Source: Parvibaculum sedimenti
Lineage (GTDB): Bacteria; Pseudomonadota; Alphaproteobacteria; Parvibaculales; Parvibaculaceae
Direction of reading: 5' to 3'
Length of the DNA stretch: 64,000 nucleotides
Assembly: GCF_009184905.1 (NCBI RefSeq)
Contig: NZ_WESC01000003.1
Coordinates: forward strand, 124,001 to 188,000
The position numbers were made by a program, and so were the translations under genes. The notes below the pieces were generated by a model. That model searched no databases. It was not told the origin of the DNA and saw only the letters and a program-made list of their open reading frames with translations. Positions 15,643-24,642 of the stretch are shown piece by piece. Numbering within the stretch: position 1 is the first letter of the stretch; every line of letters starts with the position of its first letter.

Positions 15643-16036
15643 TCAACTCCGCGAAAGCTCCTCTGCTGGCATTACGGACTCAGGGGTCTTTCACTTCTTT
15701 ATCTGCCCTGTTCCTTCGACTTCACTTTCTATGACCTTTCCCTTTTCGCGGTCTTTTACGGCCTCGACTGGATCGCCACCGTGCCCCCCCCCCACGGTGA
15801 AGCTCGCGACCAGGAGCTTCGGCGAAGAAAATGTCGGCATCTATTTCGGCTGGATCAGCGCCGCTCATCAGCGCGGGGCGGCCTCCGCCGCATGGATCGC
15901 GGGCCTCATCCGCGTCGATCTGGGCGACTATTTTCTGGCCTTCACGCTCGCGGGGTGCCTCTGCATCATCGCTTCGGTCATGGTGCTTTTCATCGGCCGG
16001 GGCACGAAGCTGCAGCCAGTTCCCGTCGTGGCCTGA
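15643..16036 (+). pseudogene. C-terminal remnant of an MFS transporter, truncated and frameshifted
   Basis: Translation from 15643 gives YGLRGLSLLYLP, FDFTFYDLSLFAVFYGLDWIATVP, cited in part; after a run of ten C residues at 15784-15793 the frame changes and continues TVKLATRSFGEENVGIYFGW and AGLIRVDLGDYFLAFTLAG to the stop at 16036. Joined, this is the last four or so transmembrane segments of a major facilitator permease. The first two thirds are missing, cut at the end of the penicillin-binding gene. One base more or less in the C run would restore the frame, so the shift may be slippage or a sequencing error; the truncation is real. Confidence 0.8.
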
Positions 16037-16118
16037 TCGGCTCCCCCAAGCCAGACATTGCCTCGCCCGCTCCGATGCGCCATATAGCCGGTGCCCACAT
16101 ATCACCGGACATTGAACC

Positions 16119-17909
16119 TTGGCCCCGCCCCTTCTCGCCCTTCGCGATATCCGCATTGCCTTTGCCGATCAGGTCCTGATCGACGGCGCTGGCTTTGCCA
16201 TCGGCCCCGGCGACCGGCTCTGCCTCGTCGGACGCAATGGCGCAGGCAAGTCGACGCTTCTGAAAGTAGCGGCGGGCCTCGTCGAGCCAGACGCAGGCGA
16301 GCGATTCCTCCAGCCCGGCACAAGGGTTGCCTATCTCGCCCAGATGCCCGATTTCGGCGGCGCGGTCACCGTCCTCGATTATGCGACCGCTGGCGGCGCC
16401 GAGCCCCATGAGGCCGAGGCCGTTCTCCACGAACTGGGCCTCGACCCCTCGAAGCCGACCGCGACGCTTTCCGGCGGCGAAGGCCGCAAGGCGGCGCTTG
16501 CCCGGGTGCTTGCCGACGAGCCGGATATTCTCCTGCTCGACGAACCGACGAACCATCTCGACCTCCCCTCCATCGAGTGGCTGGAGGAACGCCTCTCGCA
16601 GTTCCGCGGCGCCTATATCCTCATCAGCCATGACCGCGCCTTCCTGAAGCGGCTTGCCACCAACTGCCTCTGGGTCGATCGCGGCACCATCCGCCGCCTC
16701 GACAAGGGCTTCGCGCAGTTCGAGGAATGGTCGGAACAGATCCTCGCCGAGGAAGAGGTCGTCGCTCACAAGCTGGACCGGCTGATCCTGCAGGAAACGC
16801 AATGGTCGCGCGAAGGCATCAGTGCGCGGCGCAAGCGTAATCAGGGCCGCCTCCGCCGTCTCTACTCGCTGCGTCAGGAGCGCGCGCAAAGCATCGCGCG
16901 CGCGGGCAAGGCCGCGCTCGCGGTCGAAACAGGCCAATCCTCCGGCACGCTCGTCATTGAAGCCGATCACATTTCCAAGAGCTTCGGCGACCGCGTTATC
17001 GTTCGCGATTTTTCGACCCGCATCGTGCGCGGCGACAAGATCGGCGTCATCGGTCCCAATGGCGCAGGCAAGACCACGCTTCTGAAAATGCTGATGGGCA
17101 CGCTCCCGCCCGACAGCGGCAAGATTCGTCTGGGTACGAACCTGACGCCGATCATCGTCGATCAGTCCCGTGGCAGTCTCGATCCGGAAGCGACGCTCTG
17201 GCAGACGCTCTGCGAAGGCGGCGGCGATCAGGTCATGGTGCGCGGCCAGCCGCGCCATGTCGTATCTTATCTGAAGGATTTTCTCTTCCGCGAAAGTCAG
17301 GCCCGCCAGCCGGTGAAGGCCTTGTCGGGCGGCGAGCAATGCCGCCTGCTGCTCGCCCGCGCCCTCGCCAGGCCCTCGAACCTGCTCGTTCTCGACGAGC
17401 CGACCAACGATCTCGACATGGAGACTCTCGATCTCCTGCAGGAGATGCTCACCGACTACGAAGGCACCGTGCTCCTCGTCAGCCATGACCGCGACTTCCT
17501 CGATCGCGTCGTCGCCTCGGTGATCGTCGTGGATGGCACCGGCGAGGTAGAGGAATATCCCGGCGGCTATTCCGACTGGCTGAACCGCCAGCGCGAACAG
17601 GCTTCCGCGAAGCAGACGGCAAAATCCGCGAACTCAGCCGAATCCGCTCCCGCCGCTCCGCGCGTCGCGACCAAGCTCAGCTACAAGGAAAACCGGCTCC
17701 TCGAAGAACTCGGCTCCAAAATGCCGAAACTTCAGGCCGAGATTGCGAAGCTCGAAGCCGAACTCGCCGACCCCGATCTCTATTCCCGCGACCCGAAAGC
17801 CTTCGCCTCCAAGACCACGCGCCATGACGCGCTCCGCGCCGAACTGGCGCAGGCTGAGGAAACCTGGCTCGAACTGGAGCTGAAGCGCGAGGCGCTGTCG
17901 GGCGGCTGA
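16119..17909 (+). CDS. ABC-F family ATPase, Uup-like
   Basis: A 596-residue soluble ABC-F protein with two ATPase domains. First Walker A GRNGAGKST near residue 39 and signature LSGGEGRKAALAR with LLLDEPTNHLDL; second GPNGAGKTT near residue 308, LSGGEQCRLLLAR and LVLDEPTNDLDM. A C-terminal helical, coiled-coil extension (LQAEIAKLEAELADPDLY) is the Uup-type domain that binds DNA or ribosomes. Uup acts on ribosomes and in genome stability. Start is TTG 16119, the only start that keeps the intact N-terminal strand; its ribosome site is poor. The gene stands alone between the MFS remnant and the ABC importer. Confidence 0.88.
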   Translation: MAPPLLALRDIRIAFADQVLIDGAGFAIGPGDRLCLVGRNGAGKSTLLKVAAGLVEPDAGERFLQPGTRVAYLAQMPDFGGAVTVLDYATAGGAEPHEAEAVLHELGLDPSKPTATLSGGEGRKAALARVLADEPDILLLDEPTNHLDLPSIEWLEERLSQFRGAYILISHDRAFLKRLATNCLWVDRGTIRRLDKGFAQFEEWSEQILAEEEVVAHKLDRLILQETQWSREGISARRKRNQGRLRRLYSLRQERAQSIARAGKAALAVETGQSSGTLVIEADHISKSFGDRVIVRDFSTRIVRGDKIGVIGPNGAGKTTLLKMLMGTLPPDSGKIRLGTNLTPIIVDQSRGSLDPEATLWQTLCEGGGDQVMVRGQPRHVVSYLKDFLFRESQARQPVKALSGGEQCRLLLARALARPSNLLVLDEPTNDLDMETLDLLQEMLTDYEGTVLLVSHDRDFLDRVVASVIVVDGTGEVEEYPGGYSDWLNRQREQASAKQTAKSANSAESAPAAPRVATKLSYKENRLLEELGSKMPKLQAEIAKLEAELADPDLYSRDPKAFASKTTRHDALRAELAQAEETWLELELKREALSGG

Positions 17910-17999
17910 AATCGGCGCGGCAGGCGGTAGCCGTCGCCTCGCGGCGCTGATACCATCCGCCCCCATTGGAACAGCCGTGTCCTCGGGGGAGGCTCCTTC

Positions 18000-19037
18000 A
18001 TGAATCGCATTCTGCTCATCGGCGCCATAGCCGTCGCCATTCTGGCCCTTGTCGGCGTCTTCGCGCTGAAGCCCGGCGCCAAGGTCGGCGCGCCAACGCA
18101 TATCGTCTTCGCCACGGACTGGAAGGCGGAAGCCGAGCATGGCGGCTTCTATCAGGCGCTCGCCAAGGGCTATTACAAGGATGCGGGCCTCGACGTCGTG
18201 ATCCAGCAGGGCGGCCCCGGCGTGAACGTGCCGCAGTTGCTCGCCACCGACACCGTGCAATTCGGCATCGGCTCGAACAGCTTCATTCCCCTGAACGTCG
18301 TCGCCGCCAATGCAGGCTCGAAGGCCGTCGCGGCGATCTTCCAGAAGGACCCACAGGTCCTCATCGCCCATCCGCGCGACGATGTGAAGTCCATCGCCGA
18401 CATGAAAGGCAAGCCCATCATGGTCGCCGACGCGACGGTCTCTTCCTTCTGGCCGTGGCTCAAGGCGAAGTACGGCTTCACCGACGATCAGATCCGCAAA
18501 TACACATTCAACCTTGCGCCCTTCCTGACCGACGACAAGGCGATCCAGGAGGGTTACCTCTCCTCCGAGCCCTACACGATCGAGAAGGAAGGCAAGTTCA
18601 AGCCGCAGGTCTTCCTGCTCTCCGATTACGGCTATCCGGGCTACGCGGCCTTCATCATGGCGAATGAAAAGCTGATCGCGGAGCATCCGGAGATCGTGCA
18701 GAAATTCGTCGATGCCTCGATCAGGGGTTGGGTCGATTATCTCTATGGCGACCCCTCGCCGGCCAATGCGCTGATCAAGAAAGATAATGCCGAGATGACG
18801 GACGATCTCCTCGCTCATGCCATCGCGACGATCAAGGAACACGGCATCGTCGACTCCGGCGACACCGAAAAGCTCGGCATCGGCGCAATGACAGATGCGC
18901 GCTGGACGGACTTCTATGACAGCATGTCGGCGGCAGGCGTCTTCGCCAAAGACCTCGATGTCCACAAGGCCTATACGCTCGCCTTCGTGAACAAGGGCGT
19001 CGGCAATGACATGAAGAAAGAGCTGACCGGCAAGTGA
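18000..19037 (+). CDS. ABC transporter substrate-binding protein, NMT1/SsuA-like
   Basis: A 345-residue periplasmic binding protein. A N-terminal hydrophobic segment (residues 4-24) is a signal or anchor, without lipobox. The domain has the NMT1/THI5-like pattern: DWKAEAEHGGFYQALAKGYYKDAGLDV near residue 40, FGIGSNSF, and later LIAEHPEIVQKFVDASIRGW. Such proteins bring in thiamine or pyrimidine precursors, sulfonates, nitrate or similar. The EHGGFYQALA motif leans to the NMT1 branch, but I do not see its Cys-rich site. The start at 18000 follows GGGGGAGG. Confidence 0.8.
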   Translation: MNRILLIGAIAVAILALVGVFALKPGAKVGAPTHIVFATDWKAEAEHGGFYQALAKGYYKDAGLDVVIQQGGPGVNVPQLLATDTVQFGIGSNSFIPLNVVAANAGSKAVAAIFQKDPQVLIAHPRDDVKSIADMKGKPIMVADATVSSFWPWLKAKYGFTDDQIRKYTFNLAPFLTDDKAIQEGYLSSEPYTIEKEGKFKPQVFLLSDYGYPGYAAFIMANEKLIAEHPEIVQKFVDASIRGWVDYLYGDPSPANALIKKDNAEMTDDLLAHAIATIKEHGIVDSGDTEKLGIGAMTDARWTDFYDSMSAAGVFAKDLDVHKAYTLAFVNKGVGNDMKKELTGK

Positions 19038-19795
19038 GCGCTGCGCCTCTCATCGAACTTTCCGGCGTTGCCAAGACCTATGGCAGCGGCACGCTCGCGC
19101 TGACCGGCGTCGATGCGAGGATCGAGCGCGGCTCATTCCTCTCTCTGGTCGGCCCTTCGGGCTGCGGCAAGTCCACGTTGTTGCGCATGATCGCGGGGCT
19201 GATCGAGCCGAGCAGCGGCAGCATCTCCTGGCCCGCAACGGGAAACGAGCGGCCAAAGGACATTGGCTTTGTCTTTCAGGATGCGACGCTCATGCCCTGG
19301 GCGCGCGTCATCGACAATGTCTATCTGCCGCTGAAGCTCAAGGGCATCACGCGGAAAGATGCCGAGCCGCGTCTGAGGGACGCGCTCGCCCGCGTTGGCC
19401 TTTCCGATTTCGCGCAGAGCTTCCCGCGTGAACTTTCCGGCGGCATGAAGATGCGCGTCTCCATTGCCCGCGCCCTCGTCACCGAACCGCCGGTGCTGCT
19501 GATGGACGAGCCCTTCGCCGCGCTTGATGAATTCACGCGCGAGAAACTCGACGACGATCTCCTCGACCTCTGGGCGAGCCAAAAATGGACTGTCATCTTC
19601 GTCACCCACAGTGTTTATGAAAGCGTCTATCTCTCCGAGCGCGTCCTCGTCATGGGCGCGCGGCCGGGCCGCATCCTTCAGGACATCGCCATCGAAGGGC
19701 CTTTCCCGCGCCACCACGACTTCCGCGAGTCGGCGGATTTCATCGGCCAATGCGCGAAGGTCTCGGCGGCCCTGAGAGAGGGAGCAAATCCATGA
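19034..19795 (+). CDS. ABC transporter ATPase (SsuB/TauB/ThiZ type)
   Basis: A 253-residue nucleotide-binding subunit: Walker A GPSGCGKST near residue 39, Q-loop FQDATLMPW, signature LSGGMKMRVSIARAL, Walker B LLMDEPFAALDEFTREKL and an H-loop TH in FVTHSVYES. The sequence places it in the family of importers for nitrate, sulfonate and thiamine precursors. Start is GTG 19034 overlapping the binding-protein stop as GTGA; the next gene starts inside its stop codon. Confidence 0.9.
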   Translation: MSAAPLIELSGVAKTYGSGTLALTGVDARIERGSFLSLVGPSGCGKSTLLRMIAGLIEPSSGSISWPATGNERPKDIGFVFQDATLMPWARVIDNVYLPLKLKGITRKDAEPRLRDALARVGLSDFAQSFPRELSGGMKMRVSIARALVTEPPVLLMDEPFAALDEFTREKLDDDLLDLWASQKWTVIFVTHSVYESVYLSERVLVMGARPGRILQDIAIEGPFPRHHDFRESADFIGQCAKVSAALREGANP

Positions 19796-20586
19796 ACGAA
19801 AGCTCCCGCCTCCTCCGCATCCTCGTGCCGATCGCCGTTGGCATCGCGTTCCTGCTCATATGGGAAGGCTCGGTGCGCTATTTCGGCATCCGCGAGTTCC
19901 TGCTTCCCGCGCCGAGCCGCATCACCGAGAGCCTCGTCGATAATTTCGGCTCTCTCATGGGCTCGCTCTGGATCACGCTGCGCATCACCATCGCGGCCTT
20001 CTTCCTGGCCTGTGTTGGCGGCGTCGGTCTCGCGGTGCTCTTTTCCCAAAGCCGCGCCATTGAAATGGCGCTCTTCCCCTATGCCGTCATCCTCCAGGTC
20101 ACGCCGGTCATCGCCATCGCGCCGCTGATCCTGATCTGGGTCGGCTTCGACCACACGCAGCTCGCCCTGCTGATCCTCGCCTGGATCGTCGCCTTTTTCC
20201 CGATCCTCTCAAACACAACCCTCGGCCTTCTCTCCGCGGACCACAATCTGCGCGACCTCTTTCGCCTTTATGGTGCGACGCGCTGGCAGATTCTGACTGA
20301 ATTGCAGCTCCCCTCCGCCACGCCCTACATGCTCGCGGGCATGAAGATCTCCGGCGGCCTCGCCCTCATCGGAACCGTGGTCGCCGAATTTGCCGCCGGC
20401 TCGGGCACCTCGACCGGCCTTGCCTGGCGCATCGTGGAGGCGGGCAACCGGCTCGATATTCCGAAGATGTTTGCCGCCCTTCTGCTGCTTTCCCTGCTCG
20501 GCATCACGATCTTTTTCGGCCTCGCCTGGGTTGAACACACCCTGCTAAAGCGTTGGCATGAAAGCGCAATCAAGCGCGAGCGATAG
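19792..20586 (+). CDS. ABC transporter permease (SsuC/ThiX type)
   Basis: A 264-residue inner-membrane permease with about six spans and the EAA loop near residue 170 (FRLYGATRWQILTELQLPSATPYML, in parts) that binds the ATPase. Start at ATG 19792, with GGGAGC upstream, overlapping the ATPase stop by four bases. This completes a three-gene importer: binding protein, ATPase, permease. Downstream are the sulfite reductase genes, a hint (no more) that the substrate might be a sulfonate. Confidence 0.88.
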   Translation: MNESSRLLRILVPIAVGIAFLLIWEGSVRYFGIREFLLPAPSRITESLVDNFGSLMGSLWITLRITIAAFFLACVGGVGLAVLFSQSRAIEMALFPYAVILQVTPVIAIAPLILIWVGFDHTQLALLILAWIVAFFPILSNTTLGLLSADHNLRDLFRLYGATRWQILTELQLPSATPYMLAGMKISGGLALIGTVVAEFAAGSGTSTGLAWRIVEAGNRLDIPKMFAALLLLSLLGITIFFGLAWVEHTLLKRWHESAIKRER

Positions 20587-20596
20587 AATCGCTCGC
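20576..20596. other. Perfect hairpin over the permease stop codon
   Basis: GCGAGCGAT (20576-20584) and ATCGCTCGC (20588-20596) pair over nine bases with a three-base loop; the TAG stop of the permease spans the end of the left arm and the loop. No U-tract follows, so this is not an intrinsic terminator. It could stabilise the 3' end of the transporter message. Confidence 0.6.
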
Positions 20597-20609
20597 AGCC
20601 CCGCGCCAT

Positions 20610-20762
20610 CATTAAAACATTTTCCATGTGTGGATTATTATTATTTACACAAAGGTTGACGCGCATTGTAAAAAATCCCATGTTACCGGCAACTCGGCAT
20701 GGTCTTGAAAAGTCCAGCGCCGCTACGCCGCGAAGGCGTTCTCAGTCATCAGGGAGGCCCCT
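20610..20762 (+). promoter_or_regulatory. Promoter region of the sulfite reductase operon
   Basis: An AT-rich stretch (20607-20690) with TTGACG at 20658-20663 and an AT-containing -10 area about 17 bases later, upstream of the TTG start of the DUF2849 gene. A short TGTGT...ACACA inverted repeat precedes the -35. No known riboswitch pattern is recognised. Confidence 0.35.
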
Positions 20763-21101
20763 TTGGCCCAGCACACGCGCAAAGGCGCCCAGTTTCAGGC
20801 CGTAACCGCCAATCGCCTCGCGGACGGCGTCGTCGTCTATCTGACCGCCAAAAACGGCTGGTCTGAATCGCTGCAGCACGCCGAAGTCGCCGAGGGCAAG
20901 GAAGCCGGAGAGGCGCTCCTCGCCCGGGGCCAGCATTTCTTCGAGCCCGGCAATCTGGTGATCGACGTCTATCTCTTCGAAGTCGAAATGACCGACAAGG
21001 GCATCCGCGCATCGAGCGTGCGCGAAACCATCCGCCAGGCCGGCCCCACGGTGCGCCGCGACCTTGGCAAGCAGGCGGAACTCGAAGGCGTTCACGAGTA
21101 A
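20763..21101 (+). CDS. DUF2849 protein of the sulfite reductase operon
   Basis: A 112-residue DUF2849 protein. This small family is found almost always before cysI in alphaproteobacteria. It has a beta-rich start (FQAVTANRLADGVVVYLTA), a WSESLQHAEVA helix and the VIDVYLFEVEM segment. Start is TTG 20763, chosen because GGGAGG lies five bases upstream. It is followed 18 bases later by the sulfite reductase gene. Exact role unknown; a maturation or assembly role in sulfite reduction is inferred. Confidence 0.8.
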   Translation: MAQHTRKGAQFQAVTANRLADGVVVYLTAKNGWSESLQHAEVAEGKEAGEALLARGQHFFEPGNLVIDVYLFEVEMTDKGIRASSVRETIRQAGPTVRRDLGKQAELEGVHE

Positions 21102-21119
21102 GAGCGCAAGGAAGAATAC

Positions 21120-22778
21120 ATGTATCGGTACGATGAATTCGACCACCGTCTGGTGACGGAGCGCGTCGAGCAGTTTCGCGGTCAGGTCGCGCGCCGTCTT
21201 TCGGGCGAATTGTCGGAAGACGAATTCAAACCGCTACGTCTGATGAACGGCGTCTACCTTCAGCTCCACGCCTATATGCTCCGCATCGCAGTGCCTTATG
21301 GCACGCTTTCCGCGCGCCAGCTCCACAAGCTCGCCGACATCGCGCGCAAGTATGACAAGGGCTATGGCCACTTCACGACGCGCCAGAACCTTCAGTTGAA
21401 CTGGCCCGCGTTGAAGGACATCCCCGCCCTTCTCGACGAGCTCGCCTCGGTCGAGATGCATTGCATCCAGACTTCGGGCAATTGCATCCGCAATGTGACC
21501 TCCGATCACTATGCGGGCGCGGCTACCGACGAAGTCGAGGATCCGCGCATCATCAGCGAGATCATCCGCCAGTGGTCGACCTTCCACCCGGAATTCTCGT
21601 TCCTGCCGCGCAAGTTCAAGATCGCCGTCTGCGCAACGAAGAACGACCGCGCCGCGATCAAGGTGCATGACATCGGCATTCAGATCCTGAAAAACGCCGC
21701 TGGCGAAATCGGCTATGAAGTCTGGGTCGGCGGCGGCCTCGGCCGCACGCCCATCATCGGCAAGAAGATCGGCGATTTCATTCGCCGCGAGGATTTGCTC
21801 GCCTATCTCGAAGCGACGCTGCGCGTCTACAACATGCAGGGCCGCCGCGACAACGCCTACAAGGCGCGCATCAAGATCCTCGTGCATGAGATCGGCGCCG
21901 ACGAGATGAAGAAGCTCGTCGAGGAAGAGTTCGCAGCCGTGAAGACGCGCGGCGCACTGCAGCTTCCCGATGAGGAAGTCGAGCGCATCAGGGCCTATTT
22001 TGCCCCGCCCGCCTTCGAGCCGCTTTCCGACGCGACGCCGGAACTCGACGCCGCGATCGCTCGCGAACCCGACTTTGCCAATTGGGTGAAGTCGAATGTC
22101 CAGCCGCACCGCGTGCCGGGCTACGCCATCGTCAATGTGTCGCTGAAGCCCATTGGCAAGCCGCCGGGGGATGCGACCTCCGACCAGATGGATGCCGTCG
22201 CCGACATCGCCGAGAAATATGCCTTCTCGGAAATCCGCGTCGCGCATGAGCAGAATCTCTGCCTCGCCCATGTGCGCAAGCGGGATCTCCATGCGGTGTG
22301 GCAGGCGCTCAAAGCCGCCGATCTGGCGACCGCCAATGTCGGCCTCATCACCGATCAGATCGCCTGCCCCGGCCTCGATTATTGCAACCTCGCCAATGCG
22401 CGTTCGATCTCGGTCGCGGAGCGCATTTCCGAGCGCTTTGCCGACCTGAAGCTCCAGCATGAGATCGGCCGCCTGCACATCAACACGTCAGGCTGCATCA
22501 ATGCATGCGGCCACCACCATGTCGGCCATATCGGCATTCTCGGCGTCGACAAGAAGGGCGTCGAATATTACCAGGTGACACTTGGCGGCGCGGCGGACGA
22601 AACCGCCGCCGTTGGCGACATCGTCGGCCCGGCCTTCACCGAAGCCGAAATCGTCGATGCGGTCGACACCATCGTCAAAACCTATCTCGATATCCGCAAG
22701 GACGGCGAAATCTTTCTCGACACCTATCGCCGCGTCGGCGTCCAGCCCTTCAAGGAGAAGCTCTATGCAGCTCATTAA
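21120..22778 (+). CDS. cysI: Assimilatory sulfite/nitrite reductase hemoprotein
   Basis: A 552-residue siroheme and 4Fe-4S reductase reducing sulfite to sulfide. The cofactor ligands are visible: Cys416 and Cys422 in ACPGLDYC and Cys459 and Cys463 in SGCINAC. The N-terminal HFTTRQNLQLNW motif near residue 82 and TSGNCIRNVT near residue 117 are typical of siroheme reductases. Operon with DUF2849 and DUF934 fits CysI in alphaproteobacteria, where electrons may come from ferredoxin or a partner and not CysJ. The DUF934 ATG lies inside the last codons. Confidence 0.9.
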   Translation: MYRYDEFDHRLVTERVEQFRGQVARRLSGELSEDEFKPLRLMNGVYLQLHAYMLRIAVPYGTLSARQLHKLADIARKYDKGYGHFTTRQNLQLNWPALKDIPALLDELASVEMHCIQTSGNCIRNVTSDHYAGAATDEVEDPRIISEIIRQWSTFHPEFSFLPRKFKIAVCATKNDRAAIKVHDIGIQILKNAAGEIGYEVWVGGGLGRTPIIGKKIGDFIRREDLLAYLEATLRVYNMQGRRDNAYKARIKILVHEIGADEMKKLVEEEFAAVKTRGALQLPDEEVERIRAYFAPPAFEPLSDATPELDAAIAREPDFANWVKSNVQPHRVPGYAIVNVSLKPIGKPPGDATSDQMDAVADIAEKYAFSEIRVAHEQNLCLAHVRKRDLHAVWQALKAADLATANVGLITDQIACPGLDYCNLANARSISVAERISERFADLKLQHEIGRLHINTSGCINACGHHHVGHIGILGVDKKGVEYYQVTLGGAADETAAVGDIVGPAFTEAEIVDAVDTIVKTYLDIRKDGEIFLDTYRRVGVQPFKEKLYAAH

Positions 22779-23277
22779 GAATGGCAAATTCGTTCCGGAC
22801 GAATGGAAGCATGTGGCTGATGACGAGGCGCTGCCGGAAGGCGCCGTCATCGTCAGCCTGCAGCGCTGGCAGAAGGAGCAGAACCTGCTGCTCTCGCGCG
22901 GTACACCTATTGGGGTGCGGCTGAAGAGCGGCGAAGAGCCGTCCCTCATCGCCGAGCACCTCGATCGCCTCGCCCTCGTCGCGCTGGAGTTCCCCGTCTA
23001 TCGCAATGGCCGCGCCTTTTCCTATGCGCGTCTTCTGCGCGAGCGTTACGACTACAAGGGCGAAGTGCGCGCGGTCGGCGCCGTGCTGCGCGATCAGTTC
23101 TATTTCCTGGTGCGCTGCGGCTTCGACGCGCTCGAAGTGCGCGATGAGATCACGCCGGAAATCTTCGCGGAATCGATCGGCACTTTCACCCATCCCTACC
23201 AGCCGTCGACAGACGGGGCGGAACCGGTGATGTCCTTGCGCCAGCGTCTTGCCGCGCAGGCGCGGAAAGCCGGCTAG
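22765..23277 (+). CDS. DUF934 protein (sulfite reduction accessory)
   Basis: A 170-residue DUF934 protein, the usual third gene of cysI operons in alphaproteobacteria. It begins MQLIKNGKFVPDEWKHV and has EFPVYRNGRAFSYARLLRERY near residue 80, a family hallmark, then RAVGAVLRDQFYFLVRCGFDA. The ATG at 22765 has AAGGAG upstream and overlaps cysI by 14 bases, so it is cotranslated. The family is thought to act in electron transfer or regulation of sulfite reduction. Its 3' end overlaps the opposing lipoprotein gene by four bases. Confidence 0.85.
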   Translation: MQLIKNGKFVPDEWKHVADDEALPEGAVIVSLQRWQKEQNLLLSRGTPIGVRLKSGEEPSLIAEHLDRLALVALEFPVYRNGRAFSYARLLRERYDYKGEVRAVGAVLRDQFYFLVRCGFDALEVRDEITPEIFAESIGTFTHPYQPSTDGAEPVMSLRQRLAAQARKAG

Positions 23278-24056
23278 CTCCTGGCGGTTCCAGCCTTCAA
23301 CGCATCGACAATGGCCGCATGGCGCAAGGCGCCTGCGGCCATTGTCTCGACACGCGACTCCATCTCCGACAATGCCTGCTCTACCATGCTGAGCCGATCC
23401 TCGACCGGCGCATCGAGCCGCGCATGGGCCAGCGCGACGCGATAGCCGACAAGCCGCGACGCGAGCGCGGTCACGGTTTTGTCGATCAGGACACCATTCT
23501 CGCCGATACGGGCCTGCGCCTTGGCGAATGTCTCGGGCCCTTCATAATCAATGACGGCGCGCGTGCGCTCTGAACCGAGAAGTTCATCCGCCCGCGAATG
23601 ATCGGCGGCAATCACGTCGTCGCAGACCGGCTCGATCATATCCATCCGCGCGTTGTCGACCGCGATGTCGTCGCCCAGCGCATTGACGAGGGAAACCGGG
23701 CTCGCACGATGCCTGTCGGCCAAAGCCTCATAATAGGCGAGACTCGCTGGCGGAGGTGTCGTGACCTGAGACTCGATCCACTCGGTCATGGCGGTCACAG
23801 CGCCCTTGCCTGGCGCGAGGCCTCCCGTCGAGAAATCCGACGACATGGCGCGGAGGTCTCGTTCGGCGGATGTGAGCGGTAGCGAAACCTCACCCCCCTC
23901 GCCCAGATAGGTGAGTGTCTTTTCCTCGAGACGATCAAAGGCCGTCGGCGCGTCGCGGCCGAAATCGGCTTGCTGGGCGCAGGCCGTCAGCATCAGCGCC
24001 ATCAGCGCCATGAGGCCCGAACCCTTCCACTTCGCCGATCGTCTGAATCCGTCCAT
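23274..24056 (-). CDS. Predicted lipoprotein, function unknown
   Basis: A 260-residue protein with a hydrophobic signal (residues 13-25) ending in LTAC, so Cys26 is lipidated. The remainder is helical and soluble, with an RLEEKTLTYLGEGG segment after the signal and a C-terminal helix (LSMVEQALSEMESRVETM). No family is recognised. It faces the sulfite reductase operon and the two stop regions overlap. Its own promoter is not obvious; upstream lies the phasin terminator. Confidence 0.7.
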   Translation of the reverse strand: MDGFRRSAKWKGSGLMALMALMLTACAQQADFGRDAPTAFDRLEEKTLTYLGEGGEVSLPLTSAERDLRAMSSDFSTGGLAPGKGAVTAMTEWIESQVTTPPPASLAYYEALADRHRASPVSLVNALGDDIAVDNARMDMIEPVCDDVIAADHSRADELLGSERTRAVIDYEGPETFAKAQARIGENGVLIDKTVTALASRLVGYRVALAHARLDAPVEDRLSMVEQALSEMESRVETMAAGALRHAAIVDALKAGTARS

Positions 24057-24124
24057 ACCGTCCCCGTCCGCCTGAGGACTGAAACTCTAGGCATCATCGG
24101 TTAGCCGCCGGTAAAGCAACCGGC

Positions 24125-24162
24125 CAAAAAACTAAGCCCGGCGCTCTTTCGAGCGTCGGGCC
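24125..24162 (-). terminator. Intrinsic terminator after the phasin gene
   Basis: On the minus strand GCCCGACGCTC, loop GAAA, GAGCGCCGGGC (one mismatch), then TTAGTTTTTT. It lies 45 bases past the phasin stop and in the right orientation to end its message. Confidence 0.8.
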
Positions 24163-24206
24163 TTACGCAACAGGACTACTAAAGGAAGACGATCAGATCG
24201 CGCGAA

Positions 24207-24578
24207 TTACGCGGCGCGAAGCTTCTCGATCGCGTCGTTGAACTTCTCGGCATAGGGGGCAACGGCTTCGCGCATGGCCGACACGGTGATCTCGTTGATC
24301 TCGCGGGCGGCGTCGATGTTGCGCTTGAAGGCGGTGCGGAGAAACTCGTTCTGAAGTTCGATGGCGGCCTTGATGTCGCCCGACTTCATCACGGCCTTCG
24401 CCGCCTCGACAGATTCTTCGAAATTGGTGCGGGTGAGTTCAGTAATGATGCCCGACGCGACTTCGATCGGGGTCTTCTTCTTGGCTGCAGCAGCCTTCGG
24501 AGCGGCTTTCGCCGACGCGGCCGTGGGCTTCGACTTTGTGGTCTTCTTGGCTTTGGGAGCCGCGGTCGTTTCCGTCAT
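24207..24578 (-). CDS. Phasin family protein (PHA granule protein)
   Basis: A 123-residue phasin (Phasin_2 type). The N-terminus is a Lys/Ala/Pro tail (KPTAASAKAAPKAAAAKKK) and the C-terminal 80 residues are amphipathic helices (NEFLRTAFKRNIDAAREINEI) that coat polyhydroxyalkanoate granules. Strong start: GAGGAG seven bases before the ATG at 24578. The upstream region carries two copies of TTGTGC-N3-GCACAA that fit PhaR repressor sites, so expression likely follows the presence of polymer. A single transcription unit with its own terminator. Confidence 0.85.
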   Translation of the reverse strand: MTETTAAPKAKKTTKSKPTAASAKAAPKAAAAKKKTPIEVASGIITELTRTNFEESVEAAKAVMKSGDIKAAIELQNEFLRTAFKRNIDAAREINEITVSAMREAVAPYAEKFNDAIEKLRAA

Positions 24579-24642
24579 CGTCCATTCTCCTCATTGCATA
24601 AATGCCGCCTTTGGGAGGCATCTGCACAAATCCACGCCGAAT

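Noticed and set aside
15990-17486. A 498-codon frame antisense to the ABC-F gene
   Set aside because: Shadow frame; composition is typical of reversed coding sequence and no motif is found.
17634-18965. A 443-codon frame antisense to the substrate-binding protein
   Set aside because: Reverse shadow crossing two genes; no start site or domain.
21234-22478. A 414-codon frame antisense to cysI
   Set aside because: Shadow of the sulfite reductase gene, which has all four cofactor cysteines.
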